This document shows positions 1 to 9,558 of a DNA stretch of 33,007 bases, piece after piece (position 1 is the stretch's first letter; each line of letters starts with the position of its first letter). The notes below the pieces were generated by a model, which was given only the letters and a program-made list of their open reading frames with translations, had not been told where the DNA came from and searched no databases. The stretch lies in contig ONSJ01000037.1 in the NCBI GenBank assembly GCA_900320515.1, positions 1 through 33,007 on the forward strand, in the 5' to 3' direction. Both the position numbers and the translations under genes were made by a program. The DNA comes from an uncultured Methanobrevibacter sp. GTDB lineage: Archaea; Methanobacteriota; Methanobacteria; Methanobacteriales; Methanobacteriaceae.

Positions 1-1290
1 TTCGGTATCAGGTTCGTGGTCAATACATAATTGAGCGTTTTTCATGGAGTACATACAACATACTCTGGAACAGTATGGTTTACCGATTTGTTCATCTCTG
101 GAACCGACACAGTGGATAAATGCTACACGTTTAGGTTCGATACCGTCGGAAGGTTTTACAACGTGTCCTCCGGTAGGACCGGATGCGTTAATCATCCTTT
201 CAATTTCCATAGCAGTGATTACGTTTGAGAAACGGCCGTATCCGTATTGGTAGATTCCGGATGGGTCGAATGGGTCGTAACCGATTGCAGCAACAATAGT
301 ACCAACTTCTAATTCAATTTCTTCAGGTTGTTGGTTGTGGTCGATAGCTTCTGGTCCACATGCTTGTACACATAAGTTACATTCGATACAGTAGTCTTTA
401 TCGATGGTTGCACATAATGGTACAGCTTGAGGGAATGGGATGTATGCTGCTTTTACCATACCGACACCTTCGTCGTAGTAGTTAGGTATTTCGATAGGAC
501 AAGCTTCTTGACAGGATCCACATCCAGTACATAATGATTCGTCCACATATCTTGGTTTTTTCTCAACTTTTACGTTGAAGTTTCCGATGTATCCGTCAAC
601 TTCAGTTACTTCTGCGTAGGAAATTAATTCGATGTTTTCGTGTTTGAAAGCGTCTACCATCTTAGGTGCTAAAATACACATTGAACAGTCGAGAGTAGGG
701 AAGGTTTTATCTAATTGTCCCATACGTCCACCGATGGTTGGGTTTCTTTCTACCATGTAGGTTTTGAAGCCCATGTCACCTAAGTCTAATGCGGTTTGGA
801 TACCAGCTACTCCACCACCGATAACTAAAGCGGTGTTGTTTACATCTACTTTAGTAGCTTCTAATGGTTCGAGTAATCTTGCTTTAGCAACAGCCATACG
901 TGTTAAGTCTTTAGCTTTGCTGGTAGCTTCTTCTGGTAAGTCCATGTGTACCCAGGAGTCTTGTTCCCTTAAGTTAGCAAATTCAAATAAGAACTTGTTT
1001 AATCCAGCTTCTTCTACACATCTACGGAAAGTAGGTTCGTGAAGACGAGGGGAACATGCTGCTACAACAATTCTGTTTAAGTTTTTCTCTTTGATGTCCT
1101 CTTGGATCATAGCTTGTCCAGGGTCGGAACACATGTATTTGTAGTCAGTTGCGTAGACAACGTTAGGAAGTGTCTTTGCATATTCTGCTACTTCAGGACA
1201 GTCGACTACTCCACCAATGTTTACACCACAGTGACAGACGTAAACACCTATCCTTAATTCTTCGTTATTATCTATTTTTTCTTCTGCCAT
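1..1290 (-). CDS. hdrA: CoB-CoM heterodisulfide reductase iron-sulfur subunit A (HdrA), C-terminus outside window
   Basis: HdrA carries the FAD and several [4Fe-4S] clusters of the cytoplasmic HdrABC complex. With the Mvh hydrogenase this complex reduces CoM-S-S-CoB and bifurcates electrons to ferredoxin in the last step of methanogenesis. Translated from the minus strand, 430 residues are visible of a usual ~650-660. Near the N-terminus is a CHCG motif (20-22), then a [10 protein letters not shown] dinucleotide-binding glycine loop (158-167). Two ferredoxin motifs follow: [11 protein letters not shown] (254-264) and [11 protein letters not shown] (301-311). A CSRVCC motif (407-412) follows near the cut end. 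The ATG at 1288-1290 is preceded by AGGTGA (1297-1302, reverse strand), which fixes the start. The reading frame is open at base 1, so the gene continues outside the window. No selenocysteine codon is seen in the visible part. Confidence 0.96.
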   Translation of the reverse strand, partial: MAEEKIDNNEELRIGVYVCHCGVNIGGVVDCPEVAEYAKTLPNVVYATDYKYMCSDPGQAMIQEDIKEKNLNRIVVAACSPRLHEPTFRRCVEEAGLNKFLFEFANLREQDSWVHMDLPEEATSKAKDLTRMAVAKARLLEPLEATKVDVNNTALVIGGGVAGIQTALDLGDMGFKTYMVERNPTIGGRMGQLDKTFPTLDCSMCILAPKMVDAFKHENIELISYAEVTEVDGYIGNFNVKVEKKPRYVDESLCTGCGSCQEACPIEIPNYYDEGVGMVKAAYIPFPQAVPLCATIDKDYCIECNLCVQACGPEAIDHNQQPEEIELEVGTIVAAIGYDPFDPSGIYQYGYGRFSNVITAMEIERMINASGPTGGHVVKPSDGIEPKRVAFIHCVGSRDEQIGKPYCSRVCCMYSMKNAQLCIDHEPDTE

Positions 1291-1588
1291 ATTAATTCAC
1301 CTTGTACAAGTCGTGAAAAATATCTAATATATATAAAAAATTGCAATTTAAAAACAGTTGTAAAAATTTTTACATAGTATTAGATATATTAATGTAGTAA
1401 ATACACATATATAAAGCTATTCATAAAACTCTTGGAGTAAAGTTTATATATTAGAAACTGAAATCTCTTTAAAAATAGCTTTAAACTTTAAATCAAAGTT
1501 TTTTATATGATATTAATCCAAATAAAGCATGATTTTTATTTTTTGATGAAATAAAAAATTTAGGTTAAGATAAATTTTCAATTTTTTA
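1291..1588. other. Intergenic region carrying the hdrA promoter
   Basis: This AT-rich, 298-base stretch has no convincing gene. On the minus strand a TATA box at 1330-1337 (TTTATATA) would start an mRNA about 15 bases before the hdrA ATG, just ahead of its Shine-Dalgarno. A second TTTATATA at 1408-1415 could give a ~90-base leader. Both placements are inferred from spacing. The part nearest 1588 is the 3' flank of the AEC permease and contains a run of six T on the minus strand, compatible with an archaeal oligo-T terminator. Confidence 0.5.
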
Positions 1589-2494
1589 TTATAAAATCAT
1601 GATTATTATTGGAAGTGTAATCAAAGAGATTACAGTGTTGATTAATATGCAGTCTGAAGTCATTTCATAGTCAAGTTTGTATGTTATTGCCAGAAGCAAT
1701 GACATCATTCCTGAAGGCATGGCGGCTTCGACAATGGAAATCTTAAACTGAAGATCTATCAGGCCCAGCTGGGATGCTACAACGAAAGCGACCAATGGGA
1801 AAAATGCCAATTTCATTATTGATGTGAATATTATCATTGATTTGCTTCTTCTGATTGCTGAAAAGTCTATTGACAAGCCCAATGCAATCATGATTAAAGG
1901 AATTGCTCCCTGTCCCAGATAATTAACGGTATTGTCTATTACAGGACCTATCGGGATATTCACCAGATTAAAAATCAAACCTAAAACAACTGCCCACAAT
2001 GGCGGGAAAAATGCGATTTTTCTAACTGCTGTTTTGACGGTTCCTCCAAATTTCAATATCAAAACAAATGACAATATTAAAAAGATGAATGATGTGGCAA
2101 TATCACAAAAAATCGCCCTTAAAAAACCTTCCTGAGCAAATATTCCTAAAGTAACGGGATAACCCATAAATCCGGTATTGGCAATCATTACAGTGACTAA
2201 AACACTCCATAATGTAATGTCATCCAAATTCAACCGCCTTAAAATGAAATATGCGACGATGCCGGTCACAAATGATGAAGCCAAAATAACAAATGGTAAA
2301 ATTCCCAGTTGGGAAATTAAGGATAAATCTGCAGAGTATAATGCATGAAAAATCATGCAGGGCAGTAAAATGTACATTACTATTTTATTGAATGGATCAA
2401 TGTCCTTTTCACTTAAAAAATCGATTCTTTTAAGGAAATATCCAAGTCCAATCATTATGATGATTGATAAAATAGTAACTTCAATTTGATTCAT
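1589..2494 (-). CDS. AEC (auxin efflux carrier) family permease
   Basis: This 301-residue integral membrane protein has about ten hydrophobic segments, starting MNQIEVTILSIIIMIGLGYF. The two-half layout and short polar loops (FLKRIDFLSEKDIDPFNKIV; PSGMMSLLLAITYK near residues 263-276) are those of the AEC/PIN-like transporter family, which exports small organic acids or related solutes. The substrate cannot be read from sequence. No Shine-Dalgarno is visible before the ATG. A TATA-like TTTTTTATAC (2517-2526, minus) is centred about 27 bases from the ATG, so the mRNA may be leaderless. It sits between hdrA and radA on the same strand but has its own apparent promoter and is probably not co-transcribed with either. 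Function beyond transport is not inferred. Confidence 0.85.
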   Translation of the reverse strand: MNQIEVTILSIIIMIGLGYFLKRIDFLSEKDIDPFNKIVMYILLPCMIFHALYSADLSLISQLGILPFVILASSFVTGIVAYFILRRLNLDDITLWSVLVTVMIANTGFMGYPVTLGIFAQEGFLRAIFCDIATSFIFLILSFVLILKFGGTVKTAVRKIAFFPPLWAVVLGLIFNLVNIPIGPVIDNTVNYLGQGAIPLIMIALGLSIDFSAIRRSKSMIIFTSIMKLAFFPLVAFVVASQLGLIDLQFKISIVEAAMPSGMMSLLLAITYKLDYEMTSDCILINTVISLITLPIIIMIL

Positions 2495-2509
2495 AAGATA
2501 ATATTGGTA

Positions 2510-2546
2510 AAAAAGAGTATAAAAAAGTTACGAAAAAAAAGAAAAA
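2510..2546 (-). terminator. Oligo-T terminator region after radA
   Basis: Immediately after the radA stop, the minus strand carries several T runs, including eight T at 2533-2540 and six T at 2521-2526. Archaeal intrinsic termination is driven mainly by such T tracts. The second run doubles as the TATA-like sequence of the AEC gene. No stable stem is seen. Confidence 0.5.
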
Positions 2547-2551
2547 TAAAA

Positions 2552-3487
2552 TTAGCTAACGATACCTTCGCTAGTAATTTTAAATACGCATTCACCTTCA
2601 GGCAAATGAGGGGAATCCACTAAACGTGCAATTCTTTTACCGGCTAAACCTTTTTTGAGCCAGATTCTGTAGGTGGAAGCGTGTCCTAAAACGTGTCCAC
2701 CAATAGCTTTGGTAGGACTTCCGAAGAAGGAATCAGGTTTAGCTTGAACTTGGTTAGTTAGGAATACTGCAACATTGTAAGTGTTAGCAATTTGTTGAAG
2801 TGAATGTAAATGCTGGTTTAACTTTTGTTGCCTTACGGCCAAAGATTCCCTTCCAACATATTCGGCCCTGAAGTGAGCCATTAATGAATCAACAATGACA
2901 AGTCTTACATTAGCGCCACTTTGGATAAGCTCATTAATTTTATCGACCATCAAAATTTGGTGAGCTGAGTTGAATGCACGTGCAACATGAATTCTGCTTA
3001 AAACTTCTTCATTGTCTAATTCAAAACCTTCAGCGATTTGTCTAATCCTTTCTGGACGGAAAGTGTTTTCAGTATCAACGAATACACATTCACCATCTAG
3101 ACCGCCGAGTTCTTCTGGCAATTGAACAGTAACTGCCAATTCATGGGAAATTTGACTTTTACCAGATCCGAATTCACCGAAAACTTCAGTGATGGATTGG
3201 GTTTCGATTCCACCGCCTATTAAATCATTGAATTCTTGGCTTCCAACAGTAATGTGTCCAACATCTTTTCTTCTTTCATCTACTTCCAATGCTGTTTCAA
3301 AAGTTATGTTTTCAGCTCTACGAGCAGCTTCAATAACTTTTTCTGCAACACCTTCACCGATTTCGGCTTTTACTGATAATTCCTTAGGAGTAGCTGTAGC
3401 TAATCTCATCATATCAGCGAAACCTGCATCTTTTAATTTTTCTGCTGTTTTTTCTCCAACACCTGGTAAATCACTTAATTCGACCAT
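2552..3487 (-). CDS. radA: DNA repair and recombination protein RadA
   Basis: RadA is the archaeal RecA/Rad51 recombinase that forms ATP-dependent filaments on single-stranded DNA for strand exchange. The 311-residue product has an N-terminal helix-hairpin-helix region ([12 protein letters not shown], 7-18), Walker A GEFGSGKS (104-111), Walker B LVIVD (196-200) and the L2 region around 245-265 ([13 protein letters not shown]). No intein is present. An upstream in-frame ATG would add three residues (MII). It lies directly after AGGA, within a stretch resembling the Shine-Dalgarno (AGGAATGAT), so the ATG at 3485-3487 is preferred. Neighbouring RPA lies only ~25 bases upstream on the same strand, so RPA and RadA, which cooperate on ssDNA, are probably co-transcribed. 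Confidence 0.96.
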   Translation of the reverse strand: MVELSDLPGVGEKTAEKLKDAGFADMMRLATATPKELSVKAEIGEGVAEKVIEAARRAENITFETALEVDERRKDVGHITVGSQEFNDLIGGGIETQSITEVFGEFGSGKSQISHELAVTVQLPEELGGLDGECVFVDTENTFRPERIRQIAEGFELDNEEVLSRIHVARAFNSAHQILMVDKINELIQSGANVRLVIVDSLMAHFRAEYVGRESLAVRQQKLNQHLHSLQQIANTYNVAVFLTNQVQAKPDSFFGSPTKAIGGHVLGHASTYRIWLKKGLAGKRIARLVDSPHLPEGECVFKITSEGIVS

Positions 3488-3512
3488 AATTATCATTCCT
3501 TAAATTTATTTT

Positions 3513-6116
3513 CTAATAATATTTTTTCAAAAGTTTTTTAGGGTTTAACCTATATTCTTCAGAATATTCATTAAAACTAACATTAGCAATAATTTCAATT
3601 GTCATGTTAACTAAATCTTCAATTTTATCTTCAATACCTAATGCTTCATCTTCTATAAGTGAAACAACTTCCTCCTGACTCATATCAATAAGTTCTTCTG
3701 CTAAATTACCAAAGAAAGTAACTGAAATCTCACCTGTATCATCTTCCACTCTTGTTGGAATCATAAGAGTGTATTTAGGTTCATCAAAGGTATGGCCACA
3801 ATTGTCACAAATGTATTCGTCTTCAGACTCTTCTACACTTTCACGACAGTTTGGGCATTTTTTAAGTAAGATCTTATCAGGGAATACCTCTTTTATTGTA
3901 GCGGTAATATGAACATTAGTATCGTCTTCTGTTAATGATTCAATTGATTTTGCAACAAATATTGATTCCATTAACTCGTCTTGAGATGGCAACTCTTCCA
4001 ATTCTTTTTCACTAGGTTCCAGGACAGTTGTTCCGCCGGATACGGTAGCTTGAAGACGGTTATCCATATCTAGTGATAAGCGAGGATTTTGCAATTTGAG
4101 AGGTTGGCCCATTTCCAAATCCATATTAGCATCCTTGTCCCATAACACCACTCTAATAGAACCGGTATCATCTGCAATTTCAATATTTCTAACGGATCCT
4201 GTATCACCGTTGTCCCTGTCAAAGTTACGTATTTCATTCAATTCGATTACTCTTCCGACGATGACGGTATCTTCTTCATCTTCATCCAAGTCTTCAATTT
4301 TCTTATAATCATAAATCGCCTTTTCCAATGTGGCAAGTTCTGGAATAAACATTGCGGATGCTTGTTCTTCTGACAATCTAATGATTCTGGAACCTCCTCC
4401 AATGTTTAAATCAACACTGTACATGCCAAGTCTGGTTCTTGCATTTTCAATTCTGTATGCTTCACCAACTGCATAATCTCCTTCAGCCTTTTCATTCCAG
4501 AAGGATAATCTTACCTTACCGGATTCATCGGCAAAGAGTGCTGAGCGAACAATTCCTACGGTGGAATCGTCCCTTTGGAATTCTCTTGGATCTTCTAATG
4601 ACAATATTCTTCCGATAATGTCTATCTCAACGCCATCCTCATCATAGTCAAATTGGATTTGTCCAATTGAAACAGGATGTAATTCATTTCTGATTCCATC
4701 CAATTCATCTAATTTTTCTATAGGCAAGTTTTCAGGATTGACAGTAATTTGAGTGTTGAAATTGGTGTTCATTGAGTATTGGCTTTGAGTGTATTCGTCA
4801 AAGCGAACATCACCGCCGATGACTTTAATGAAATCACCCTTATTAATCGCAATATTGGTGTCATCGCCCCAAACGGTCACTCTTATCTCACCGGTTGAAT
4901 CTCTGACATCAAAGTTTCTTAATTTACCTTCGGTATTATCGGTTTTCCTTGTAAAGACTCTGATATCCTGGAGTCTTGAAACAACACCGATGATTGAAAC
5001 ATCCCTCTGTTCGCTTAAGTCACCGATTGGCAAGAATTCCTGTTGAATTTCGGGAACGTCATAATCCCCTTTAATGATTCTTCCATCCCAATGTGTTAAT
5101 GAGATTTCATTTTCACCGTCACGGTTTGGCCTTTCGCGTGCCTGTGCCTGAAGAATTTTGACTGTGTCTCCATCCTCCAATTTTAAATCTTCAATCAATT
5201 CAACATTTTTATTCCATAATGTATAAGAGATTTGTCCTGAATCATCCTGTAATTCAAGAGATGCAACTTTTCCTTCTTTTCCATTCTTTTCATAACTTCT
5301 AATGGTTGGAATTCTAATGATTCTTGCAATGATATTGACTTTGGTTTCAGGTTCAATATCGGCAATTTTTGTGATTTCCTCTTCATAGGCAGGGTATTTT
5401 GATGAATCTTCCTCCAAATGAACAAGAACTGACCTTGGCCTCAAGTTTGCTTCAAGCCCGGAGTATCCTTCCTTAATATCTACATTTTTGATTTGGATGA
5501 TGTCTCCTTCCTTGACCTCCTTAAGCAATCTAATGTTTTGAGTCCAGAAAACCGCTCTTATTACGCCTGTATTGTCCTTTAGCTCAACATTTTGAACTTG
5601 ACCGTTTTGACCTTTGCGTGTTTTAAATGATCTTGGATTTGAAATTGATATTACTCTGCCTGCAACTGTAACATCACGGCTATTGGCTTCGAGTTTGTCA
5701 ATTGTATCGATGGCAAATTCAGGTTTTTCAGAAACCATTTCAGGCTCTTCTGTAACCAGTTCACCAACAACCATATCCGCCAAACTTGTATCGGTCATGA
5801 ATGGATTTTCAATTTCCTGTTCTCTGAATTTTTCTATTCTTTCAAAGAATTCGTCTTCAGAAATCTGATATTTTACTTTATCAAATCTTTCCTTAAGTTC
5901 ATCAGACATCCTGGATGATGCCTCTTCTTCTTTATTATCAAAAATGCTTGTGTCAATACCTAAATGATTTTGAACTACAAGTTGTGCAGCACTAAAATCA
6001 TCAATAAAGTCTACATCTTCATTACTTGATTTCATTCTTTCCATTTCTTCTAGAAATTCTTGTTCGGAAAGTTTATCTTTAACTTTTTCGTATTCTTGTA
6101 AAATATTTTCTTGCAT
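3513..6116 (-). CDS. Replication protein A, large single-chain form with six OB folds and a zinc finger
   Basis: This 867-residue single-stranded DNA-binding protein acts in replication, repair and recombination. Six OB-fold units can be traced by repeated signatures of the type GRVI..NPR.F and G.IR.V.W, at about 145-235, 255-350, 370-460, 495-580, 615-700 and 733-860. The last contains a C4 zinc finger (C754, C757, C770, C773), as in archaeal and eukaryotic RPA. The first ~120 residues hold two copies of a ~45-residue acidic helical module (about 9-53 and 78-121). The linkers are strongly acidic. GAGGGG lies six bases before the ATG, and a TATA box at 6164-6171 gives a short leader. It is longer than the 4-OB RPA of Methanocaldococcus. 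RadA follows within 25 bases. Confidence 0.93.
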   Translation of the reverse strand: MQENILQEYEKVKDKLSEQEFLEEMERMKSSNEDVDFIDDFSAAQLVVQNHLGIDTSIFDNKEEEASSRMSDELKERFDKVKYQISEDEFFERIEKFREQEIENPFMTDTSLADMVVGELVTEEPEMVSEKPEFAIDTIDKLEANSRDVTVAGRVISISNPRSFKTRKGQNGQVQNVELKDNTGVIRAVFWTQNIRLLKEVKEGDIIQIKNVDIKEGYSGLEANLRPRSVLVHLEEDSSKYPAYEEEITKIADIEPETKVNIIARIIRIPTIRSYEKNGKEGKVASLELQDDSGQISYTLWNKNVELIEDLKLEDGDTVKILQAQARERPNRDGENEISLTHWDGRIIKGDYDVPEIQQEFLPIGDLSEQRDVSIIGVVSRLQDIRVFTRKTDNTEGKLRNFDVRDSTGEIRVTVWGDDTNIAINKGDFIKVIGGDVRFDEYTQSQYSMNTNFNTQITVNPENLPIEKLDELDGIRNELHPVSIGQIQFDYDEDGVEIDIIGRILSLEDPREFQRDDSTVGIVRSALFADESGKVRLSFWNEKAEGDYAVGEAYRIENARTRLGMYSVDLNIGGGSRIIRLSEEQASAMFIPELATLEKAIYDYKKIEDLDEDEEDTVIVGRVIELNEIRNFDRDNGDTGSVRNIEIADDTGSIRVVLWDKDANMDLEMGQPLKLQNPRLSLDMDNRLQATVSGGTTVLEPSEKELEELPSQDELMESIFVAKSIESLTEDDTNVHITATIKEVFPDKILLKKCPNCRESVEESEDEYICDNCGHTFDEPKYTLMIPTRVEDDTGEISVTFFGNLAEELIDMSQEEVVSLIEDEALGIEDKIEDLVNMTIEIIANVSFNEYSEEYRLNPKKLLKKYY

Positions 6117-6163
6117 ACCAAACCCCTCATAGAAAAGTTAATTATAATTTTATATTGATAGTG

Positions 6164-6171
6164 TATATAAA
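6164..6171 (-). promoter_or_regulatory. TATA box of the RPA-radA unit
   Basis: The minus strand reads TTTATATA, 48 bases from the RPA start codon. A start site about 25 bases downstream would leave a ~24-base leader containing the GAGGGG ribosome-binding site. Confidence 0.6.
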
Positions 6172-6244
6172 GTTAGAGAGAGAGCATTTGAAAACTAATC
6201 TCAATAACATTATTAATAAAAAATTTAATATAAATATCACTCAA

Positions 6245-6272
6245 GTGCACACCTGTGCAAATGCACAAGTGC
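6245..6272 (-). repeat. Three-segment alternating hairpin directly after the wcaJ-like stop codon
   Basis: GCACA (6247-6251), TGTGC (6254-6258) and GCACA (6263-6267) alternate. The middle segment can pair perfectly with either neighbour (loops of 2 and 4 bases). On the minus strand this falls right after the stop codon and is followed, ~30 bases on, by a T-rich stretch. A terminator or 3'-end stabiliser is the simplest reading; function is inferred. Confidence 0.45.
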
Positions 6273-7675
6273 TAATATGCATTATGATTTTTCTTTAAAG
6301 CCGTTTTAATCATTATAGCTAAGTCCAAACCCATATGCCAGTTTTCTACGTACTCGATATCATATTCAATACGTTTATTGATTGAAGTATCACCACGGCA
6401 GCCATGAATTTGAGCCCAACCTGTCAGTCCAGGTTTTACTTGGTGTTTAACCATATATTTTGGAATTGATTCCTTAAACTGGTCTACAAAATAAGGTCTT
6501 TCAGGTCTAGGTCCGACAACGCTCATGTCGCCTTTCAGGACATTGAAAAATTGCGGCAATTCATCAATACTGGTTCTTCTAATAAAATCTCCAACCTTGG
6601 TTTTCCTTGGATCATCCGGTGTGGTCCATTCGGATTTCTCTTCGCTCGGGTCTTGAACCTTCATGCTTCTGAACTTATACATCTCAAAAATCTTACCGTT
6701 ATAGCCCATTCTCTCTTGCTTGAAGATGATTGGACCTGGAGATGTCAATTTAATAGCTATAGCCGTAACAAACATTATAGGTGATGTTATAATAATTGCT
6801 ATTATGGATATGACATAATCTGAAGTATATTTCAAAAACTTATTAAAGTTATCGTCAAGGGGAACATAACGGATATTGATAATCGGAATGTCCTCTATCA
6901 TGTCTACTGACGGCTGTGCCGGGAAATATCTGATATAATCCGGAATGATTTCCGCTTTAATTCCGACTTTCTCACAGCTCTCCACTAGTTCATTAATTTT
7001 ATAATAGTATTTCAAAGGAATGGCCAAAACGACCCTGTCATATCTATTGTTTTCAAGAACATGGTCCAGCTGATTGAATGAACCGATGATTCTGCTGCCT
7101 TCCACTTCCTTGCCGACATGCTCTTCCCTTCCCAATAATCCGCTGACAACAAATCCCAGGTATGGATTTTCACGGATTTTGCGGGCAAATGTGTATGCCA
7201 AATCATTGTCTCCAACAATTAGAATATGCTTTAAATTCTTGTTGTTGACTCTCAAATTCTTTAAAACACTTCTAATAGTGAACCTTTCAATTATTCCAAA
7301 GAATGTTGCGATAATCGCCATCAAGAATAGCATGATTCTTGAAAAATCCGGCTGGTTTATGATAAACAAAATTGAGACTAAAGCAAAGAATGCCAAGATG
7401 TTTACCTTAATTATCTGGGTAGCTTCTGAAAATATGTTCTTATACGTTCTGCGCGGCTTATACAAACCAAATGCGAAGTATAATATCAGATAAACTGGAA
7501 TAACAGCCAATATTAAAAATAAAAGATAGCTGGAAAAGCCCAAATGACCACCAATTGGGCCGAATAAAGTGGTTTTAAACCTTAACCAAATAGAGCATAA
7601 AAGGGAAACAGATATGACCAAAACATCTATCAGAACCAATAAAATATTCAATGCCTTTTGATTTTCCTTTATCAT
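6272..7675 (-). CDS. Undecaprenyl/polyprenyl-phosphate sugar-phosphate transferase (WcaJ/WbaP-type)
   Basis: This enzyme transfers a hexose-1-phosphate from a nucleotide sugar to a polyprenyl phosphate, the priming step of surface polysaccharide synthesis on the cytoplasmic face. The 467 residues show four N-terminal membrane helices (about 10-140), a Rossmann-like soluble domain (starting ILIVGDNDLAYTFARK), a re-entrant helix (near 275-300) and the sugar-transferase core. The core signatures are KLTSPGPIIFKQERMG, MYKFRSM, RTSIDELPQF, SVVGPRPERP and PGLTGWAQIHG. The length is that of full WcaJ/Cps2E proteins. The sugar (often glucose or galactose) is not determined. It is last in the glycan operon, ~52 bases after the preceding gene, with AGGTAG before its ATG and AT-rich TATA-like sequence that might add an internal promoter. 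Confidence 0.92.
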   Translation of the reverse strand: MIKENQKALNILLVLIDVLVISVSLLCSIWLRFKTTLFGPIGGHLGFSSYLLFLILAVIPVYLILYFAFGLYKPRRTYKNIFSEATQIIKVNILAFFALVSILFIINQPDFSRIMLFLMAIIATFFGIIERFTIRSVLKNLRVNNKNLKHILIVGDNDLAYTFARKIRENPYLGFVVSGLLGREEHVGKEVEGSRIIGSFNQLDHVLENNRYDRVVLAIPLKYYYKINELVESCEKVGIKAEIIPDYIRYFPAQPSVDMIEDIPIINIRYVPLDDNFNKFLKYTSDYVISIIAIIITSPIMFVTAIAIKLTSPGPIIFKQERMGYNGKIFEMYKFRSMKVQDPSEEKSEWTTPDDPRKTKVGDFIRRTSIDELPQFFNVLKGDMSVVGPRPERPYFVDQFKESIPKYMVKHQVKPGLTGWAQIHGCRGDTSINKRIEYDIEYVENWHMGLDLAIMIKTALKKNHNAY

Positions 7676-7727
7676 GTTAACTACCTAAAAAACTAGTTTC
7701 ATTATATATTATGGTTTTAATATATAA

Positions 7728-8585
7728 TTAATTTTTCTTTTTAAATATATTTAAAAATAATTTTAAAAGACATAAAAGTGCTATTCCTAAATAAACAACC
7801 CAATTCACGATGAATGATGATTCACCGGCATGGTGTTTTTTATAATAGATGTACATTGCACGGTAAAATTCATAGATTAACTTGGATTTCTGTTTTTTGC
7901 TGCTTGCACCTTTAAGATGGGTGATTCTTGATTTTCCGTAGTAAATTATCTTCCATCCGCCCTGCTTAATGCGGTAGCAAAGGTCAATATCCTCGCCATA
8001 CATGAAAAATGTCTCATCAAGCAATCCTATCTGGTCAAGGGCATCCTTTCTTATGAACATGAACGCTCCGGTAAGGCAGTCTATTTCATAAACCTCATCA
8101 TCCGGCAGGTCGGTCAGGTTGTAGTCATCATCCTCACTGTTTGTTGGAATGTGGAATAATCTTATGAATGAATTTTTAACGTTTGGAAAGGACCTTTTGC
8201 AGGCCTTATCAAGTTCGCCATCCTCCAGAAGAACCCTGCATCCGCATGCGCCAACATCTTCATGCTCTTCCATATAGCCGTAAATGTCTTCTAAAGTGTT
8301 TTCCCATACGACAGTGTCGGAGTTTAAAAGCAGCTGATATCTGCCGCTGGCCTGTCTCAATGCCTGATTGTTTCCGGCTGCAAAACCGTTGTTTTCTTTT
8401 GAAGCTATAAATTTGACCTTGTCCTTAAAATAATCCCTTAGACGGTCCAGGCTATCATCGCTGGATGCATTATCCACTACAAATATCTCATATGAAAATG
8501 GATAGTCATATTCCAAAATGGAATTGATGGTGTTCTTTGTTAGCTCAAAGGTTTGATAGTTTACGATTACAACCGAAAGATCCAT
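7728..8585 (-). CDS. Family 2 glycosyltransferase, rhamnosyltransferase-like
   Basis: This 285-residue GT-A enzyme begins DLSVVIVNYQTFELTKNTI and has the nucleotide-binding VDNASSDDS, the metal-binding NSDT (about 90-93) and the acceptor-side motif FFMYGEDIDLCYR. These match the GT2 subgroup that includes bacterial dTDP-rhamnosyltransferases (WbbL/RfbF), and dTDP-rhamnose genes lie a few kilobases away, which supports that donor. The C-terminus has a hydrophobic helix (WVVYLGIALLCLLKLFL) that would anchor it to the membrane, followed by a lysine-rich end. The start is the ATG at 8583-8585. A GTG three codons upstream is part of the Shine-Dalgarno (AGTGAG). It follows the previous glycosyltransferase by 12 bases, so co-transcription is likely. 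Donor and acceptor are inferred, not shown. Confidence 0.88.
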   Translation of the reverse strand: MDLSVVIVNYQTFELTKNTINSILEYDYPFSYEIFVVDNASSDDSLDRLRDYFKDKVKFIASKENNGFAAGNNQALRQASGRYQLLLNSDTVVWENTLEDIYGYMEEHEDVGACGCRVLLEDGELDKACKRSFPNVKNSFIRLFHIPTNSEDDDYNLTDLPDDEVYEIDCLTGAFMFIRKDALDQIGLLDETFFMYGEDIDLCYRIKQGGWKIIYYGKSRITHLKGASSKKQKSKLIYEFYRAMYIYYKKHHAGESSFIVNWVVYLGIALLCLLKLFLNIFKKKN

Positions 8586-8597
8586 AAGACTCACTAG

Positions 8598-9557
8598 CTA
8601 TTTTTTTAAAAATTTAAATGTATTGATTATTAATCTGTATTCGATTTTAAAATAATTTTTCGTATTTTTCGATTTGAACTTGACTTTGTCAATTTTGCTT
8701 CTACTTGACAGGCCCTCCCTAATGCCTGACATGTAAGTTGAACCGAATCCCTTTTTTTTAAAGAACAGATACTTAATTAAGAATCCGAAAAACAGGAATA
8801 TGAAATTTACGATTTTCAATGGGATGGGCAGGTTCTTATATACAACCCAAACATTATTTCTTGCTGCCAGGCGAACCTTGAATTCATTGTATCTGCTTCC
8901 GGATGTGGCGGAGCCTATGTGGTATACTACGGCATCGGGACAAAGCAGGTTTTTATAGCCATATACCCTTGACCTGATTGCCAAATCAACATCCTCCATA
9001 TAAGCAAAAAAGTTATCGTCAAACATTCCAAGCTCCAGAAGCAGGGATTTCCTATACATGGCCGCACCTGCACAGGCTGAAAATATTTCACAAACCTCTG
9101 TGTACTCCCCTGAGCTGTGGTTCTCGCCTGTCTTTTTAGTCCAGGCAAGCAGGTTATATTCATCCCCCGCATCATCAATCAATTCCTTGTTGTTGTATTG
9201 AAGCATCTTGGCCTGAAGAGAAAAAATATTATCATCGGAAGACATCAAATCAACTAAAGCCTTGATGGATCCCTTTTTTACTTCAGTGTCGTTATTTAAG
9301 GAAAATATATATTCATATTGGGCTTTTTCGATTCCCTGATTGACAGCCGGTGAAAATCCGACATTTTCCGTGTTTTCAATAAGCCTTACTGGGAAATTGA
9401 AAGTACTGCCCTCAATATATTCCTTGCTTCCATCTGTTGATGCATTATCGACTATGATGACCTCTCCGATAAGCTCCGAATCATTGTTTAAGGATTCAAA
9501 GAAAGCCTTTAAAAATTTTTTCCCGTTATAATTTGGTGTTACTACAGAAACCCTCAT
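8598..9557 (-). CDS. Family 2 glycosyltransferase
   Basis: This 319-residue GT2 enzyme has an N-terminal RVSVVTPNYNGKKFLKAFF strand-loop, VDNASTDGS for nucleotide binding, a SLNNDTEV metal-site region and FFAYMEDVDLAIRSR near residue 190, the same ED.DL acceptor motif as its downstream neighbour. These place it in the WcaE/rhamnosyltransferase-like GT2 group. A hydrophobic segment near 248-270 (IVNFIFLFFGFLIKYLFF) suggests membrane association. The chosen ATG (9555-9557) lies one base after the stop of the previous gene. An upstream TTG in frame is rejected because GATTGAT there looks like the ribosome-binding site. The two similar enzymes in a row may add successive sugars of one repeat unit; this is inference from order only. 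Confidence 0.88.
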   Translation of the reverse strand: MRVSVVTPNYNGKKFLKAFFESLNNDSELIGEVIIVDNASTDGSKEYIEGSTFNFPVRLIENTENVGFSPAVNQGIEKAQYEYIFSLNNDTEVKKGSIKALVDLMSSDDNIFSLQAKMLQYNNKELIDDAGDEYNLLAWTKKTGENHSSGEYTEVCEIFSACAGAAMYRKSLLLELGMFDDNFFAYMEDVDLAIRSRVYGYKNLLCPDAVVYHIGSATSGSRYNEFKVRLAARNNVWVVYKNLPIPLKIVNFIFLFFGFLIKYLFFKKKGFGSTYMSGIREGLSSRSKIDKVKFKSKNTKNYFKIEYRLIINTFKFLKK

Positions 9558-9558
9558 G

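Noticed and set aside
764..1042. Open frame on the plus strand opposite hdrA
   Set aside because: It is antisense to a conserved coding region, lacks a ribosome-binding site and has no recognisable domain.
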